Notes: generated from the letters alone by a model not told the origin. Shown: positions 32,326 through 43,505, counted from the stretch's first letter. The stretch is DNA of 64,000 nt from Beta vulgaris subsp. vulgaris (GCF_026745355.1 NC_079204.1:55620633-55684632); one strand, 5' to 3'. Program-made: numbers and translations.

Positions 32326-35300
32326 ATGATGCGCAAATCACTAACAAATCTCCTAAAAAATGATGAAAGTTAATCTAGAAAATTCTAGATAGGTCATGTA
32401 ATGTAAAGAAAAATCTTATATGCATGTCTTAGATTTGTCTAGAAAAATCTTGTAAAATATCTATGTAAAAAAATCTAAGTTTAGAATATTTGAGTGTGTG
32501 TTAGAAATATCAAGGTCAAGAAAAATCTAGAAACTAAGGTACAACAACTATAAATATGTTGTATGTGTATGAGTTACAAAATGAGCTCAAAATGAGAGGG
32601 AGCAAGATGAGCTCAAATGAGAGAGAGTCAAACAAAATGAGGTCCCACACAAAATATTAGGAAAGGTAGAAACAAAGGGTTCTACCAAGGTGAATGAGAG
32701 ACATGAGCTCTCACAAATACACTTGTACAATTAATTATCAATGAAAATTCAATTTTATGATACTATTGAGGTCCATCAAAACTTCCGTGTGCGCCACAAA
32801 TTCTATCATGGTATCAGAGCCGGAACGTGATAACGCCAACATCCGAGTAGCAAGAAGAAGATAGAAGATACAAATTATCAAGTTGAAGGTTGAAGCAAGA
32901 TAAAAGAAGTTGAGGTAAGTGTCAAATTTAAGATATGTGGAAGAATTTAAATTAAAGGTGAAGATAAAAAAAAAATTTGAAGATGCATTAAGAATAAAAG
33001 TTGAGGAGAAATAAAAATGAAAAGATATGTGAAGGAAAGATTAAAAAGAATGAGAAATAGTTTAGTTAGTGACATGAGCACTACAATAAAAAAAATGATG
33101 GGGTATGTTGATGACATGAACATCAACAAATGAAATTAGCATTGGAGAAAAGGAAAGAATGAAAAGAATGGGAGGATATTGGTGACAAGAGCACCAATAG
33201 TTGAAAAAAAAAACAAAATGAAAAGAAAAAGAAGAAAAAGAAGTTCAAGAGAAAGATTTTGGAATTCGCTAATGACATGGGCATTAGCAGAGATGATTGG
33301 TGACATGAGCATCAATAAAAGAATGATATTGGATAAAGATCTGTGAAGAAGAAAAATGAAAAAGTTCAGATTAGGGGAGTGAGTTGGTAACATGGTACCA
33401 ACACAAAACAATAAAGACGAATAAAAATGTGATGAAGCTAAGAAATAAAGATAGGATGGTTGGTAACAAGAGTACCAACACAAAGACAAAAAGAAAAATC
33501 AAGATCGGAGATCGTTGATGACAAGGGCATCAACGGAAGAATAATTTGAAGTACAAGAATTTTCAAGATTAAGGGGGAGTGATGAAAGTTAATCTAGAAA
33601 ATTCTAGATAGGTCATGTAATGTAAAGAAAAATCTTATATGCATGTCTTAGATTTGTCTAGAAAAATCTTGTAAAATATCTATGTAAAAAAATCTAAGTT
33701 TAGAATATTTGAGTGTGTGTTAGAAATATCAAGGTCAAGAAAAATCTAGAAACTAAGGTACAACAACTATAAATATGTTGTATGTGTATGAGTTACAAAA
33801 TGAGCTCAAAATGAGAGGGAGCAAGATGAGCTCAAATGAGAGAGAGTCAAACAAAATGAGGTCCACACAAAATATTAGGAAAGGTAGAAACAAAGGGTTC
33901 TACCAAGGTGAATGAGAGACATGAGCTCTCACAAATACACTTGTACAATTAATTATCAATGAAAATTCAATTTTATGATACTATTGAGGTCCATCAAAAC
34001 TTCCGTGTGCGCCACAAATTCTATCAAAAAAAAACCCTGAAAATCCAAAACCCAAAACTAAAATCATCATTAATACCCACAAAAAGCTTCAGCAATACAA
34101 GTTCATCATCAATTTACAACTGGGATTTGAGTTCTGCTGCAACAGAGAAGGTGGATTGTGTAGTGATTGGAGCTGGAATTGTGGGAATTGCAATTGCTAG
34201 AGATTTGGCTTTCAAAGGTAGAGAAGTTTTAGTCCTTGAATCTGCTCCTACTTTTGGAACTGTAACTAGTTCTCGCAACAGTGAAGTTATTCATGCTGGG
34301 ATTTATTATCCTCCCAAATCTCTCAAGGTCTTTCCTTTTCTCTTTCTTTTGACTTGGGTTGATGTTATATGCTACTTTTAGACTTGGGTTTTTGTTGGTT
34401 CAGTGTTTTGATATGTTTTATGAAGTCTATGTTGATGAATTTTTGTGTTATTTACTGACAATTGCTGTTTTTTTGACCTAATGTGAATTGGTTCTTTTGT
34501 TGTGTGCTATTAAAAAATTCAATCTTCTGTGATGTTGGTCTGTTCTACATTGGTTGCATATTGTTGTTACTAGATGCCAGTTGGGTTCTATTGGATTTTA
34601 TACCATGAGATTGATGGGCCTGTTGATTTCATAGAATGAAGTAGCAATAGAGAGTAGAGGAAGTTTAAGTTCCTTTCCTGAGAAGTATGAAAGTGGCTAA
34701 TCTGAAGGAGGATGGTTGTGGGCTTGTGGCACAACCTCGGAATGATACCTTCAATGGCTATGGTAATTCATGTTTCTAGTGATATTTATGATTCACTCGA
34801 TAGAATGCACCACTGAGTTGTGCTTATGGTTTTATTTACTGTGGATGGGTGGTTATTGTCGGAGGATGGTGGTGGTATGGAGAGTGGTTTGTGCTCCAAG
34901 ATGTGCTTTTATATAGTGGATTAGGATTGGAAGACGTGTATGTTTGTCCGTCTATGGGATATTAAATTTGATTAGTTTAGTATTAGTTGATCAACTATAA
35001 TCTAACATGTCATAAACCATGTCTTCCCATCACAATCCTTGTCGTTGAAGATATATATAGTATTGGTTCAAAATTTGGGTTTATGGGTATATTGCAGATT
35101 TGCAGTGGCTAGATTTAAAGTTGAATGGAGGGATTGTGACTGATACTTGCATATTTGTGAGAATCAAGGCTCTACATATAGTAGATTCTTATGTTTATTG
35201 CTTTGGTAAAAACTGTATATGGATGAACATTCATTTATTGGAACATTGGAAATCCACAATCTTAGTTGTTTGATCTGGATCTTCAAAAGAATTCCAATGT

Positions 35301-37182
35301 AAAATTTGCAGGCTAGGTTTTGTGTCAAAGGAAGAGAGATGATGTACAAGTACTGTTCAGAGCGTGATGTCCCTCACAAGAAGATAGGTAAGCTTATTGT
35401 TGCTACTCGGGAATCAGAGGTTCCAAAATTAAATGAGCTGTTGGTTCGTGGAACTGAAAACGGAGTTGATGGTCTGAGATTGATGGAGGCATCTGAGGCT
35501 ATGAGGATGGAACCAGAACTGCAATGTGTCAAAGCCCTGTTTTCACCTCTTTCAGGAATTGTTGATACCCATTCTCTGATGTACTCTTTACTGGTAGGTG
35601 TTTGAATGTTCTTATAGTGGGATATCACAAGCTCGTTAATTTTCTATCTACTTTGTGTCTTCGAAGTAATGATTGTAATATGACAGGACATTTCTGGGAA
35701 ATTGAGTTCAGGGAGAAGCTGAAACTTATGGGGCAATATTTTCCTACAACACCACTGTCCTTGGGGGCAACATAAAAGGAAACCAAATTGAGCTTTTTGT
35801 GACAGGAAGCCAGAGTTTAAAAAACTTTGATGAGGGAATTACACTACCAGCTGAAGTTAAGCTTCTTCCTGAGGTTGTAATTAATTCAGCTGGCTTGGCC
35901 GCTGTACCCCTTGCTAAGAGACTGATGGACCTTGATAATTCTGTCATTCCCATTGCCCATTATGCTTGTGGTCATTACTTTTCTCTATCAAAGACTAAGG
36001 TGCCGCCTTTTAGACATCTAATATATCCAATACCAGAAGATGGTGGGCTTGGGGTGCACGTAACACTAGATTTAGATGGCCAGATCAAATTTGGGCCTGA
36101 TGTCGAATGGATTGGTGATGTGACTGATGTTGCGAGTTTTTTGAATAGGTATATTTTCTTTTGCCCCTAAAACGAGCTGCTCCTGTTTTCATGTTTCTGT
36201 TATTTTAATTATGAGCTATCTTATTTTCGATTAAGCAACAAAAAATTTGGAATCTTTGTATTCTGTTCATGTTTATGATTTAGGTCATGTCTTGGCTTCA
36301 GCACTTTTTCCTGTCGATTCTCATCTATTCATCTACACCAATGATAGCGTCTGATTTGCTCGGTCCATAGCATATATTGCAAATCTTTCACACATTTACG
36401 CATTCTTGAGAGTTTCTGAAACGTATACCTCACTGACAAATGGATTGGAATTTCTTTCATTCATTCATCTAGATAAACAATTAGTGACTGAACTATGAGA
36501 GATTCTGATCTGTACTTGATAACTAATCAAATCGCTAATAATTGTTGTTCTTAGATGCTGAACAAATTTAACCTAAGGCGAAAAAAAACAAAAACATAGC
36601 AATAAAATCCTACTAAGTACTAAGTTTGGCATAGCCAAGGTCTGAAGATATCTAATATCGTCGTTCTGTCCGTCCAGATTAGATGTCTGTTTATATACAT
36701 GTAGACCTCCCTAAACCCTCCTTGTGTCGACTCGTTTTGAACTTCGAATTTTGATTAGTTGAAAAGGAGATAAATATGATGATAGAATCCAACAACAATG
36801 ATGGTTTCTCTTGTCCAGGTTTGATTACTCTGTATGTCCTGGTCGTGGTGAATTTTTTTATCCAGAGATAAGGAAGTACTATCCTCTGCTGAAGGAAGGA
36901 TCTTTAGAGCCAGGTTATGCAGGGATACGCCCAAAACTCTCTGGTTCTGGAAAGATGCCTTCTGATTTTGTAATTCAGGTCAGTCCAGATTTGTTATAGT
37001 ACATGCAGGATATAACTTCTAAGATTTTCCAGAATACCTCATGATAGCATCTGTATGAACAGGGGCAAGATGTTCATGGAGTACCTGGACTTGTGAACCT
37101 TTTCGGCATTGAATCACCTGGTGTGACTGCAAGTATGGCCATTGCGGATTATGTATCTTCTAGGGTCCTCCATACGATGTAG
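32326..37182 (+). CDS. L2HGDH: L-2-hydroxyglutarate dehydrogenase, mitochondrial (first exon split by an LTR element)
   Basis: FAD enzyme that oxidises L-2-hydroxyglutarate to 2-oxoglutarate in mitochondria. Exon 1 holds the FAD-binding [16 protein letters not shown] (near 34160) and the family motif [19 protein letters not shown]. Exons: 1 up to 34327, 2 35312-35593, 3 35712-36148, 4 36819-36978, 5 37063-37182; the end matches the family ([15 protein letters not shown]). All introns are GT-AG and the frame is open. Exon 1 is broken: the original start and 35 bases (32326-32360, [12 protein letters not shown]) are separated from the rest (34027 on) by a 1666-bp retrotransposon. From the original ATG the frame stops at 32371. 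An ATG in the 3' LTR at 33959 opens a 455-aa frame into the enzyme with a different leader. Arabidopsis L2HGDH is about 480 aa. Confidence 0.85.
32361..32808 (+). repeat. 5' LTR
   Basis: TG...CA type LTR. A TATAAATA box at 32549-32556 could set the transcription start at about 32580. Confidence 0.9.
32809..32820 (+). other. Primer-binding site (initiator tRNA-Met)
   Basis: TGGTATCAGAGC begins at the first base after the 5' LTR, the standard Copia primer site. Confidence 0.9.
33067..33535 (+). repeat. Array of eight stem-loops with constant loop and co-varying stems
   Basis: Stem-loops lie at 33067-33083, 33107-33127, 33177-33199, 33268-33288, 33296-33316, 33383-33402, 33459-33479 and 33513-33535. 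Loops read ACATGAG, ACATGAA, ACAAGAG, ACATGGG, ACATGAG, ACATGG, ACAAGAG, ACAAGGG. Stems are different but paired: GTTGATG/CATCAAC, TATTGGTG/CACCAATA, GCTAATG/CATTAGC, GTTGGTA/TACCAAC, CGTTGATG/CATCAACG. The fifth has one G-U pair; the first keeps five pairs. The spacers are A/G-rich and not conserved. Confidence 0.85.
33571..33579 (+). other. Polypurine tract
   Basis: AAGGGGGAG ends exactly where the 3' LTR begins, the plus-strand primer of reverse transcription. Confidence 0.85.
33580..34026 (+). repeat. 3' LTR
   Basis: Identical by eye to the 5' LTR except for one missing base. Its TATAAATA (33768-33775) points into L2HGDH. The ATG at 33959 is in frame with the enzyme, though several other ATGs precede it after the likely transcription start. 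Confidence 0.9.
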
Positions 37183-37722
37183 ATTAGTCCTCACAAACAC
37201 ACGACTCGTTTGGTAGCTGGTAATAAATATATGTAATTTTCTGAGAAATATGATACCAAAGCCTTACCCTTGGTAATGAAGTTTCATCTCCATATTCACC
37301 AAACATATGTTTTTTTCTCTTACACAATTTTCCTTCACGTCTCAATACCGTATTTGAAGTGGTTTGGGATCAAAAAATAACATGGCACCGCGTTTCATGA
37401 TATATAACGGTATTAGACTATTAGTAATAAATTTATAGTTAATTTTGTGATGGAAGTCTCATCTCAATGTTCATGGTAATGTTTGTTCATCCACAAATAC
37501 CACTTTTTCTTCATAAATTCTCATTACGCGATCCAAGTCCAAATCATAGATGGCATCTCGTAACCTTTATCGCCATTTTTACCAATTTATACCCCAGATC
37601 GGAAGGATATTTTGTTCTTGAAAGCTGAAATTCATGATCAGTTTATAGAACCTGGTTTCTGAAAATTTAAATACTTGCAGACAGGATTGATGCTATGATC
37701 GGGAGTTAAGGTTCATTATGTT
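37183..37722. terminator. L2HGDH 3' region
   Basis: Non-coding DNA directly after the L2HGDH stop. It should contain the 3' UTR and poly(A) site; no single strong AATAAA was fixed. Nothing else recognised. Confidence 0.4.
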
Positions 37723-37730
37723 GTCATGAT

Positions 37731-39020
37731 CAGTGGCGGAACTATGTAGGGTCACAGTTGTTCATGTGACCAACTATTATTTTGGAAAAAAAAATTAACT
37801 CTCTCTCTCCTTCACTTACCAAAAAAATCAAATGCTGCCCCCTTTCTCTCTCTCACGTCTCTTTCTCTTCCTCTCTCCTTCAACCTCAAGTTGTTAACTA
37901 AAATTCTTGAATTTTGTTTACATGAATATCCTTTTTGTTTCAAATCTTCAACTAAAATTATCATCTCGCCTTGATCTACCGATTGATACCTGTTTTGCAT
38001 TTTTCAGAGATAAAAAAATTATCATTCAAAACCCTAGAATTTGGGGAAAAACTCGTGTGTTGCCGGGTTGGTGTCGTAACTATGGTGAATTGGTGATTGG
38101 TGAAACTCGTGAAATTCTTCTTCTTCGAATCGTCCTCTTGAATCTCCTATTTTTCACAGGTTAGGTTTTTCGTTTTACGTAATTTTTTTGAAATTAGATG
38201 ATTTTGATTTGAGAATTCTTGGATTTGTTGTTAAATTAATTGATTTGGTTGTTGATTTTATTGAATGAATTGGAGGCCTTGTCAAAATTTCAGTTTCATG
38301 GATTTAGGGTTCTGATTTTGCATTAGATTTTTATTGATTTTTCGCTCAATTAATGCTTCGATTTGTTGTATTTGAAGTTTGGTTTGGTTATTCGAAAGAA
38401 AATCTTCGAAATTTCACAACTATTCTATCGAAAAATCCATCTCTTTTCACTTCAATTCGACAGCCATGGTGACACCATTGATAAGACTCTGAAGAAAAAA
38501 TGTTGTCGGTTCGGTACCTTTTTAGTCTGATATAATTATGGTAAGTAATGTTCAAATGCTGAATGTTGCAGGTTGAGCTTAAAGAAGGACCTCTGACGGA
38601 GTTCAGCCATGAGATGGAACCCTTCCTACGCAAGCAAGGGTTGCCTGTTCGATTAAATAAATGTCTGCTTACTTCCAGTTATTAGGAGGCTAGAAGGTTT
38701 CTGTTATATCCCCCATTTTGTGATTTTTGTTGATACATTAATAGTTTGATGTGATTATTTGTGGAGATAAAGTGATTTCACTCGGAATCGTGTACATTGC
38801 AAGTTTAGAGCAATTGTAACTAGCATATGGTGTTAGCCTTGGTTCTGCAATTGCAAGTTAAGTTGTTGTTTTTTTCTTTTAGCTGAATTTATGTCGTACC
38901 CATTTTTAAAATTTTAATTTTGAGGTTTTCCATCCCTGTACCCATCCGGCCGTCCCTATATCCGTTTTCGTGCTACCTAGAGTGTGACCAACTATTCTCA
39001 GATTCCTGGATCCGCCACTG
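37731..39020. mobile_element. hAT-type element carrying an MRT4 gene fragment
   Basis: The ends CAGTGGCGGAAC and (reverse complement) CAGTGGCGGATC match at 11 of 12. A perfect 8-bp target duplication GTCATGAT is at 37723-37730 and 39021-39028. The words GTGACCAACTATT occur inside both ends. There is no transposase; instead the middle holds gene-like DNA including an exon fragment at 38572-38661. Confidence 0.85.
38572..38661 (+). pseudogene. Captured exon fragment of ribosome assembly factor MRT4
   Basis: Thirty codons reading VELKEGPLTEFSHEMEP and then FLRKQGLPVRLNK match the plant MRT4/MRTO4 protein (uL10-like, acts in nucleolar 60S subunit assembly) in its C-terminal half. The fragment follows an intron-like 3' end (ATGTTGCAG) and breaks off after LNK, so a piece of genomic DNA with its splice site was taken up. 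No start codon and no further exons were recognised. Family recognition is from memory of the conserved segment. Confidence 0.75.
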
Positions 39021-39028
39021 GTCATGAT

Positions 39029-39576
39029 GATATGATAATGGTGCATTTGGTCTTTTCATGCTTGCGCGCTGAATAATCTTACCTACCTTTATGAGCACAT
39101 TATGAATCCATTTCATTTAGTAACATGTGGATGCTATATTGTCATCTAGTTTAGTTGGTAACGTTTTATAGGGGTAGTACTTGAAACCTGAGATTGAATT
39201 CCATCTATATCACTGTGCTTAGTCGCTCATTTACAACAAAATTTTTTTATTATGTAACATGAGCAAATTATGAACTCGTTCCATTTTCGTAACTCCATTT
39301 CATTTAGTAACATGTGGATGCCATATGGTCATAGTTTAGTTGGTAACGTCTTGTAGGGATAGAACTTGAGACCTGAGATTGAATTCCATTTATATAAGTG
39401 CTTTTAATAGCTCATTTACACCAAACAGATTTCATTATGTAACATGAGCAAATTATGAACCTGTCCCATTTTTATAACATAGTGATTCATGCTTTGTTGC
39501 AATTTTAAAGTAGTTGTCCAATTAATGATTGCAGAAAAATAAAAACTTGCACTTTTTAGGACAACCCAATATACAA
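39029..39576. repeat. Imperfect tandem duplication, about 170-190 bp
   Basis: The text around 39120-39270 (TTAGTAACATGTGGATGC, GTTGGTAACG, ATGTAACATGAGCAAATT) comes back at 39305-39455. Otherwise nothing is seen here. Confidence 0.6.
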
Positions 39577-39580
39577 CTTG

Positions 39581-41092
39581 TGAATAAATCCGGCCAAAAC
39601 TATTGTTTTAAGTAGATGATGAACATGAATAAAATTTTGAAGCTCATTAAATAATCGAGATTAGCTTATCATTGCAATGCTTAGATTCGTTTATGATTGT
39701 AAACAACTTGATCACACGACTGAGTATTTTATGAAGTTTTGTAATTTTCAAGTAATTAAAGTTATTTGTTTTGTTTAATCAGTCAAAATTTCTATTACAT
39801 TAAACATATTTATCCCCATTTTTGTTCGTTATTTTCATTGAAAGCTTTCAACTAAAAGCATAGTACTAAGTACCGTGTTATTAATGTTTGTATAAAATAT
39901 TGATGCAAACATATGAGATTTGAAAACTCTATTTTATTAATTCACACGAGGGATTAATATTTATGTTGGTATTGGATTATGGTTCAATCATGTTGTTCTC
40001 TTTGGATTATTTAATTATTTATAAGGATCGAGGATCTTATTTGGTAAGTTGGTTATTTAACCTATGAAAGGTTGGTTGGTTGTTGACTTGGTTCAATAAA
40101 TAAATAAAGGTAATGGATTTAATTTTGGAATTGTTCTTGGGTTGTTAAGTTGTTGATCACCTTATCTAATTTTAAGATAAAAATGAAAGTTTATGATTAC
40201 TTGATGATTATATTGTTTGTTCTATTTGTAAGTCATAATAAGTGAATAAATTATTAATCATGTAAAGTGAAACGTAAATAGCAATAGCTTAATTTAGACT
40301 TGTGCACGTCTGAAGTGTTGGACTAGCATTAGTTGGAAAACATGGTGGTAGCCCATGGCTTTTATTGGGACCGGATTGATCACCTGTCCTATTTTTATTC
40401 AAAGGATCCTCGATATCGTAGTTCAGGGGAGTAAAGAGTCGCGCTCGTATTTCGTCTTCTAAATTGAAGACTGGTTTTGGTTAGACAACTCGTTCCATTG
40501 ACTATTCCATCTAAATTAATTAACTTTCTAGTTGTGGAGTTTGATTCATTAAAAGTAGTCTGTTATGTTGTTATATTATTATCCTTGCTTAATGTTTATT
40601 AGTGTCATGTTAGGTTTTATTTATTTATTTACTTATTATGTAATACTCAGCTTTGCTGATTGCATGCTTTGTGTGTATATGTTTATCATGGCTATTCCTT
40701 ATTGATCCTGTGATGACCCTTTTGGTGAGTAGTCTCTCAGGATCAATAGTGCATCGTCATTTACAAGTTTGAAGATGATGCATCATGGGTTCGGGATTGG
40801 AGAGCTTGTGCTGACCTTACATTTGACTTTGACTTTATGCTTTCCTAGTTGACTTTGACTATTGTAGTTGACTTTTACTTTGGAGGTTGCCTTTTGACTC
40901 TATGTTGGTTTGACTTTCAGAGTTGACTCTTTGGGTTAACAAAGTCTTATTTCTAAAGTTTATTTATTATGTTTTTTGCTGCAAAATTCTGAATAAGCCG
41001 ATACGTTTTCACACGGGCGATAATACTTTGATAATTATTTAAGTTTTATATCAAAATGTATTTTAAAAAAAGAGAGTTGTCGGGGTATTACA
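39581..41092 (-). mobile_element. Probable solo LTR of a Ty3/Gypsy element
   Basis: On the minus strand the right end reads TGTAATACCCCGACAACTC, the typical start of plant chromovirus-type LTRs. A CA-type end (TG on plus) at 39581 and a shared CTTG on both sides (39577-39580, 41093-41096) suggest a solo LTR of about 1.5 kb. The right boundary is good, the left one weak. No internal domain is present. Confidence 0.5.
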
Positions 41093-41242
41093 CTTGTATA
41101 CTTAAAACCTACTTCGTGTGTCTTATAATCTTTACACCACATGTAAATTACATATAAACTAAGGATAGTGAAAAGTAAAGAGAGAATTGTTAAGGGCTTG
41201 AGTAATGAGAACGTATTGTGTCAGACTCGTCCGACCATAATA

Positions 41243-42427
41243 CACTAGTGGAAAAATGATGAAGGGCTGCGCTGAAAAAGGCATGTAGGGCTGCGCTGAA
41301 AAAGGCATGTAGGGCTGCGCTTTTTTACAGCAGCCCTTTCAATAGCAGCCCTTCACATTTTTAGTAGGGCTGCGCTAGAAAAGCGCAGCCCTTCACTGTG
41401 AAGGGCTGCGCTTTGTAGGTAAAAGCGCAGCCCTTCCTACCAAAAGAAAAAATTTTTTTTTTTTTGACATTTTTTACTCATAATCTCACATTTTCTGAAA
41501 TTATACAGAAGAGAAGAGAAACGAAAATAAACCCAAAACAAAAAAAAGAACGAAACGAAAATGAAAAAAAGGAACAAAAACTAATATACAAAAGAGAAGA
41601 AATTATAGATCTGAAAATACAAGAACATAAATCAAAACGAATATGAAAATATAAGAACATTAATCAAAACAAAGAGAAGTATACAAGAACATTAAATCAA
41701 AACAAAAAGAAGTATACAAGAACATTAATCAAAACAAAAAGAAGTATACAAGAACATTAATCAAAACAAAGAGAAGTATATAAGAACATTATAGATCTGA
41801 AAATACAAGAACTACCTCCAAACATTAACCTTATAATGTTTAAATACATAAAACAAAACCCTAATACATAATTAAGGAAAAAAAAATTCGAAAATACTTA
41901 AAATGCCTATTTGGAGGCTTAAACGAACTCGGATGGCGTAAAAAGCCTAAACATCACGGCATAGCCGTGAGTTTGACTCGTTGGCCCGTTCCGCTTTCGA
42001 AAAGGTATCACAATAGGCAATCGGACTCCGTCGGCATGATTCGTGCAAATCATTTCAGGCTTTTTGTCGCGTTTGTCGCATTTTCTGGGAGTTTTTGAGA
42101 AGGAGGAAAGGGAAGAGGTTCGTGAGAGAGGAGAGAGGAGGAAAATGGATGAGGGACGTGAGAGAGAATGAGGGATAATATATCTGAATCCCGCTCAATA
42201 TTTCAAAGCTCGCGATTTTTTTATTTCAAATTTTTTTAAGAAGGGCTGCGCTTTTTCAAAAAGCACAGCCCTACTAAGTGAAGGGCTGCACTTTTCTTCA
42301 AAAGCGCAGCCCTTCTGTTATGTAGGGCTGCGCTTTTGTACAAAAGTGCAGCCCTTCACTAGTAGGGCTGCGCTTTTATCAAAAGCGCAGCCCTTCCTCC
42401 GCAGCCCTTCCTTTTTTTCCCCTAGTG
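41243..42427. mobile_element. Non-autonomous CACTA (En/Spm) element nested in Mutator-like element 2
   Basis: Ends CACTAGTGGAAAA and TTTTTTCCCCTAGTG with the 3-bp target duplication ATA (41240-41242, 42428-42430). Both ends carry the subterminal repeat AGGGCTGCGCTTTT in direct and inverted form, as binding arrays in CACTA elements do. The 1185-bp body has no transposase. Element 1 shows the uninterrupted CCATAAT...GGTCGGACGAC site. Confidence 0.9.
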
Positions 42428-42504
42428 ATATCTGGTCGGACGACTTCCAATTGGTTTCAATTTTTTTCAGTTGGTTTCAATTTTTTTCCAGTTGGTTTCA
42501 ATTT

Positions 42505-43085
42505 TTTTAGAAGACTAAATGAAAGAAAAACAACACAAGCTGAAAAAATTTACACACCAACTGAAATAACACAGTAGACCAAATGAAAGAAAAACAACAC
42601 AAGCTAAAAGATTTAACACACTAACTGAAAGTCAACAGAAGACCAAATGAAAGAAAAATAACACAAGCTGAAAGATTTAGCACACTAACTGAAAGTCAAC
42701 AGAAGACCAAATGAAAGAAAAACAACACAAGCTGAAAGATTTAACATACTAACTGAAAGTCAACATAAGACCAAATGAAAGAAAAACAACACAAGCTGAA
42801 AGATTTAACACACTAACCGAAAGTCAACATAAGACCAAATGAAAGAAAAACAACACAAGCTGAAAGATTTAACACACTAACTGAAAGTCAACAGAAGACC
42901 AAATGATAGAAAAACAACACAAGCTGAAAGATTTAACACACTAACTGAAAGTCAACAGAAGACCAAATGAAAGAAAAAAAACACAAGCTGAAAGAATTTA
43001 CACAGCAACTGAAAGAATTCAGAAGACCAAATGAAAGAAAAACAACACAAAATGAAAGAATTTACACACCAACTGAAAGTCAAGT
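42505..43085. repeat. 61-bp tandem array
   Basis: About nine units of AGACCAAATGAAAGAAAAAC followed by AACACAAGCTGAAAGATTTA and CACTAACTGAAAGTCAACA. The ACTGAAAG word is shared with the 21-bp array of element 1. Confidence 0.85.
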
Positions 43086-43505
43086 AATCTCTCACCAAAT
43101 GATTACTATCTTCTTCTCTACTCCTACCTCACATCAACTGCTATGTCTCACTCCCACTCTCTCTCCTCCAAACTCTCGAATCTACTGTGAAGATTAGCAA
43201 ATGACGTGCCGTTACAGAATTCTTCTAGGTGGAATCCACTACAAGATGCGCTTTGTCGTCGTAAATTGGAAGTTTCTAGAATACTTGTTCAACATCATCA
43301 TTTATCTGCTTGGTCTAAATAAATGGCGTCTTCATCGACTTCTTTCTGTTTTGAGAACAATGAGGGATTTTTATATGGAAATTCAGTTTCATTTTTATAC
43401 TTACCAGTAATTTAATATTTTGAGAAGAAGAAAGTCCAAAGAGGGAGTCGTCCGACGGAATGTATTGTGTCAGACGGTCTGACACAATACTTTCACTTGA
43501 GTAAT

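Larger units (their letters stand above)
32361..34026 (+). mobile_element. Young non-autonomous LTR retrotransposon (Copia-like, no genes)
   Basis: Two LTRs (448 and 447 bp) differ by one base (CCC/CC near 32644); both start TGATGAAAG and end TTCTATCA. Directly after the left LTR is TGGTATCAGAGC, complementary to the 3' end of initiator tRNA-Met (primer-binding site). Directly before the right LTR is AAGGGGGAG (polypurine tract). The 771-base interior has no gag or pol frame, only purine-rich DNA with eight hairpins. The insertion lies in an A run, so the target duplication is AAAAA or AAAAAA. It must be mobilised by proteins of another element. Confidence 0.92.
41207..43496. mobile_element. 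Mutator-like element 2, interrupted by a CACTA element
   Basis: The left end GAGAACGTATTGTGTCAGAC and (reverse complement) right end GTGAAAGTATTGTGTCAGAC share 17 of 20 bases. A perfect 9-bp target duplication TTGAGTAAT is at 41198-41206 and 43497-43505. It belongs to the family of element 1 (15353-16406). Without the nested CACTA element it is about 1.1 kb. It carries a 61-bp tandem array and no transposase. Confidence 0.88.

Noticed and set aside
38388..38633. 81-residue minus-strand frame over the MRT4 fragment
   Set aside because: Shadow of the plus-strand captured exon, which matches a known protein.
42505..43085. CRISPR-like array of about 61-bp units
   Set aside because: The whole unit repeats without unique spacers, and the DNA is a plant nuclear genome; it is a minisatellite.
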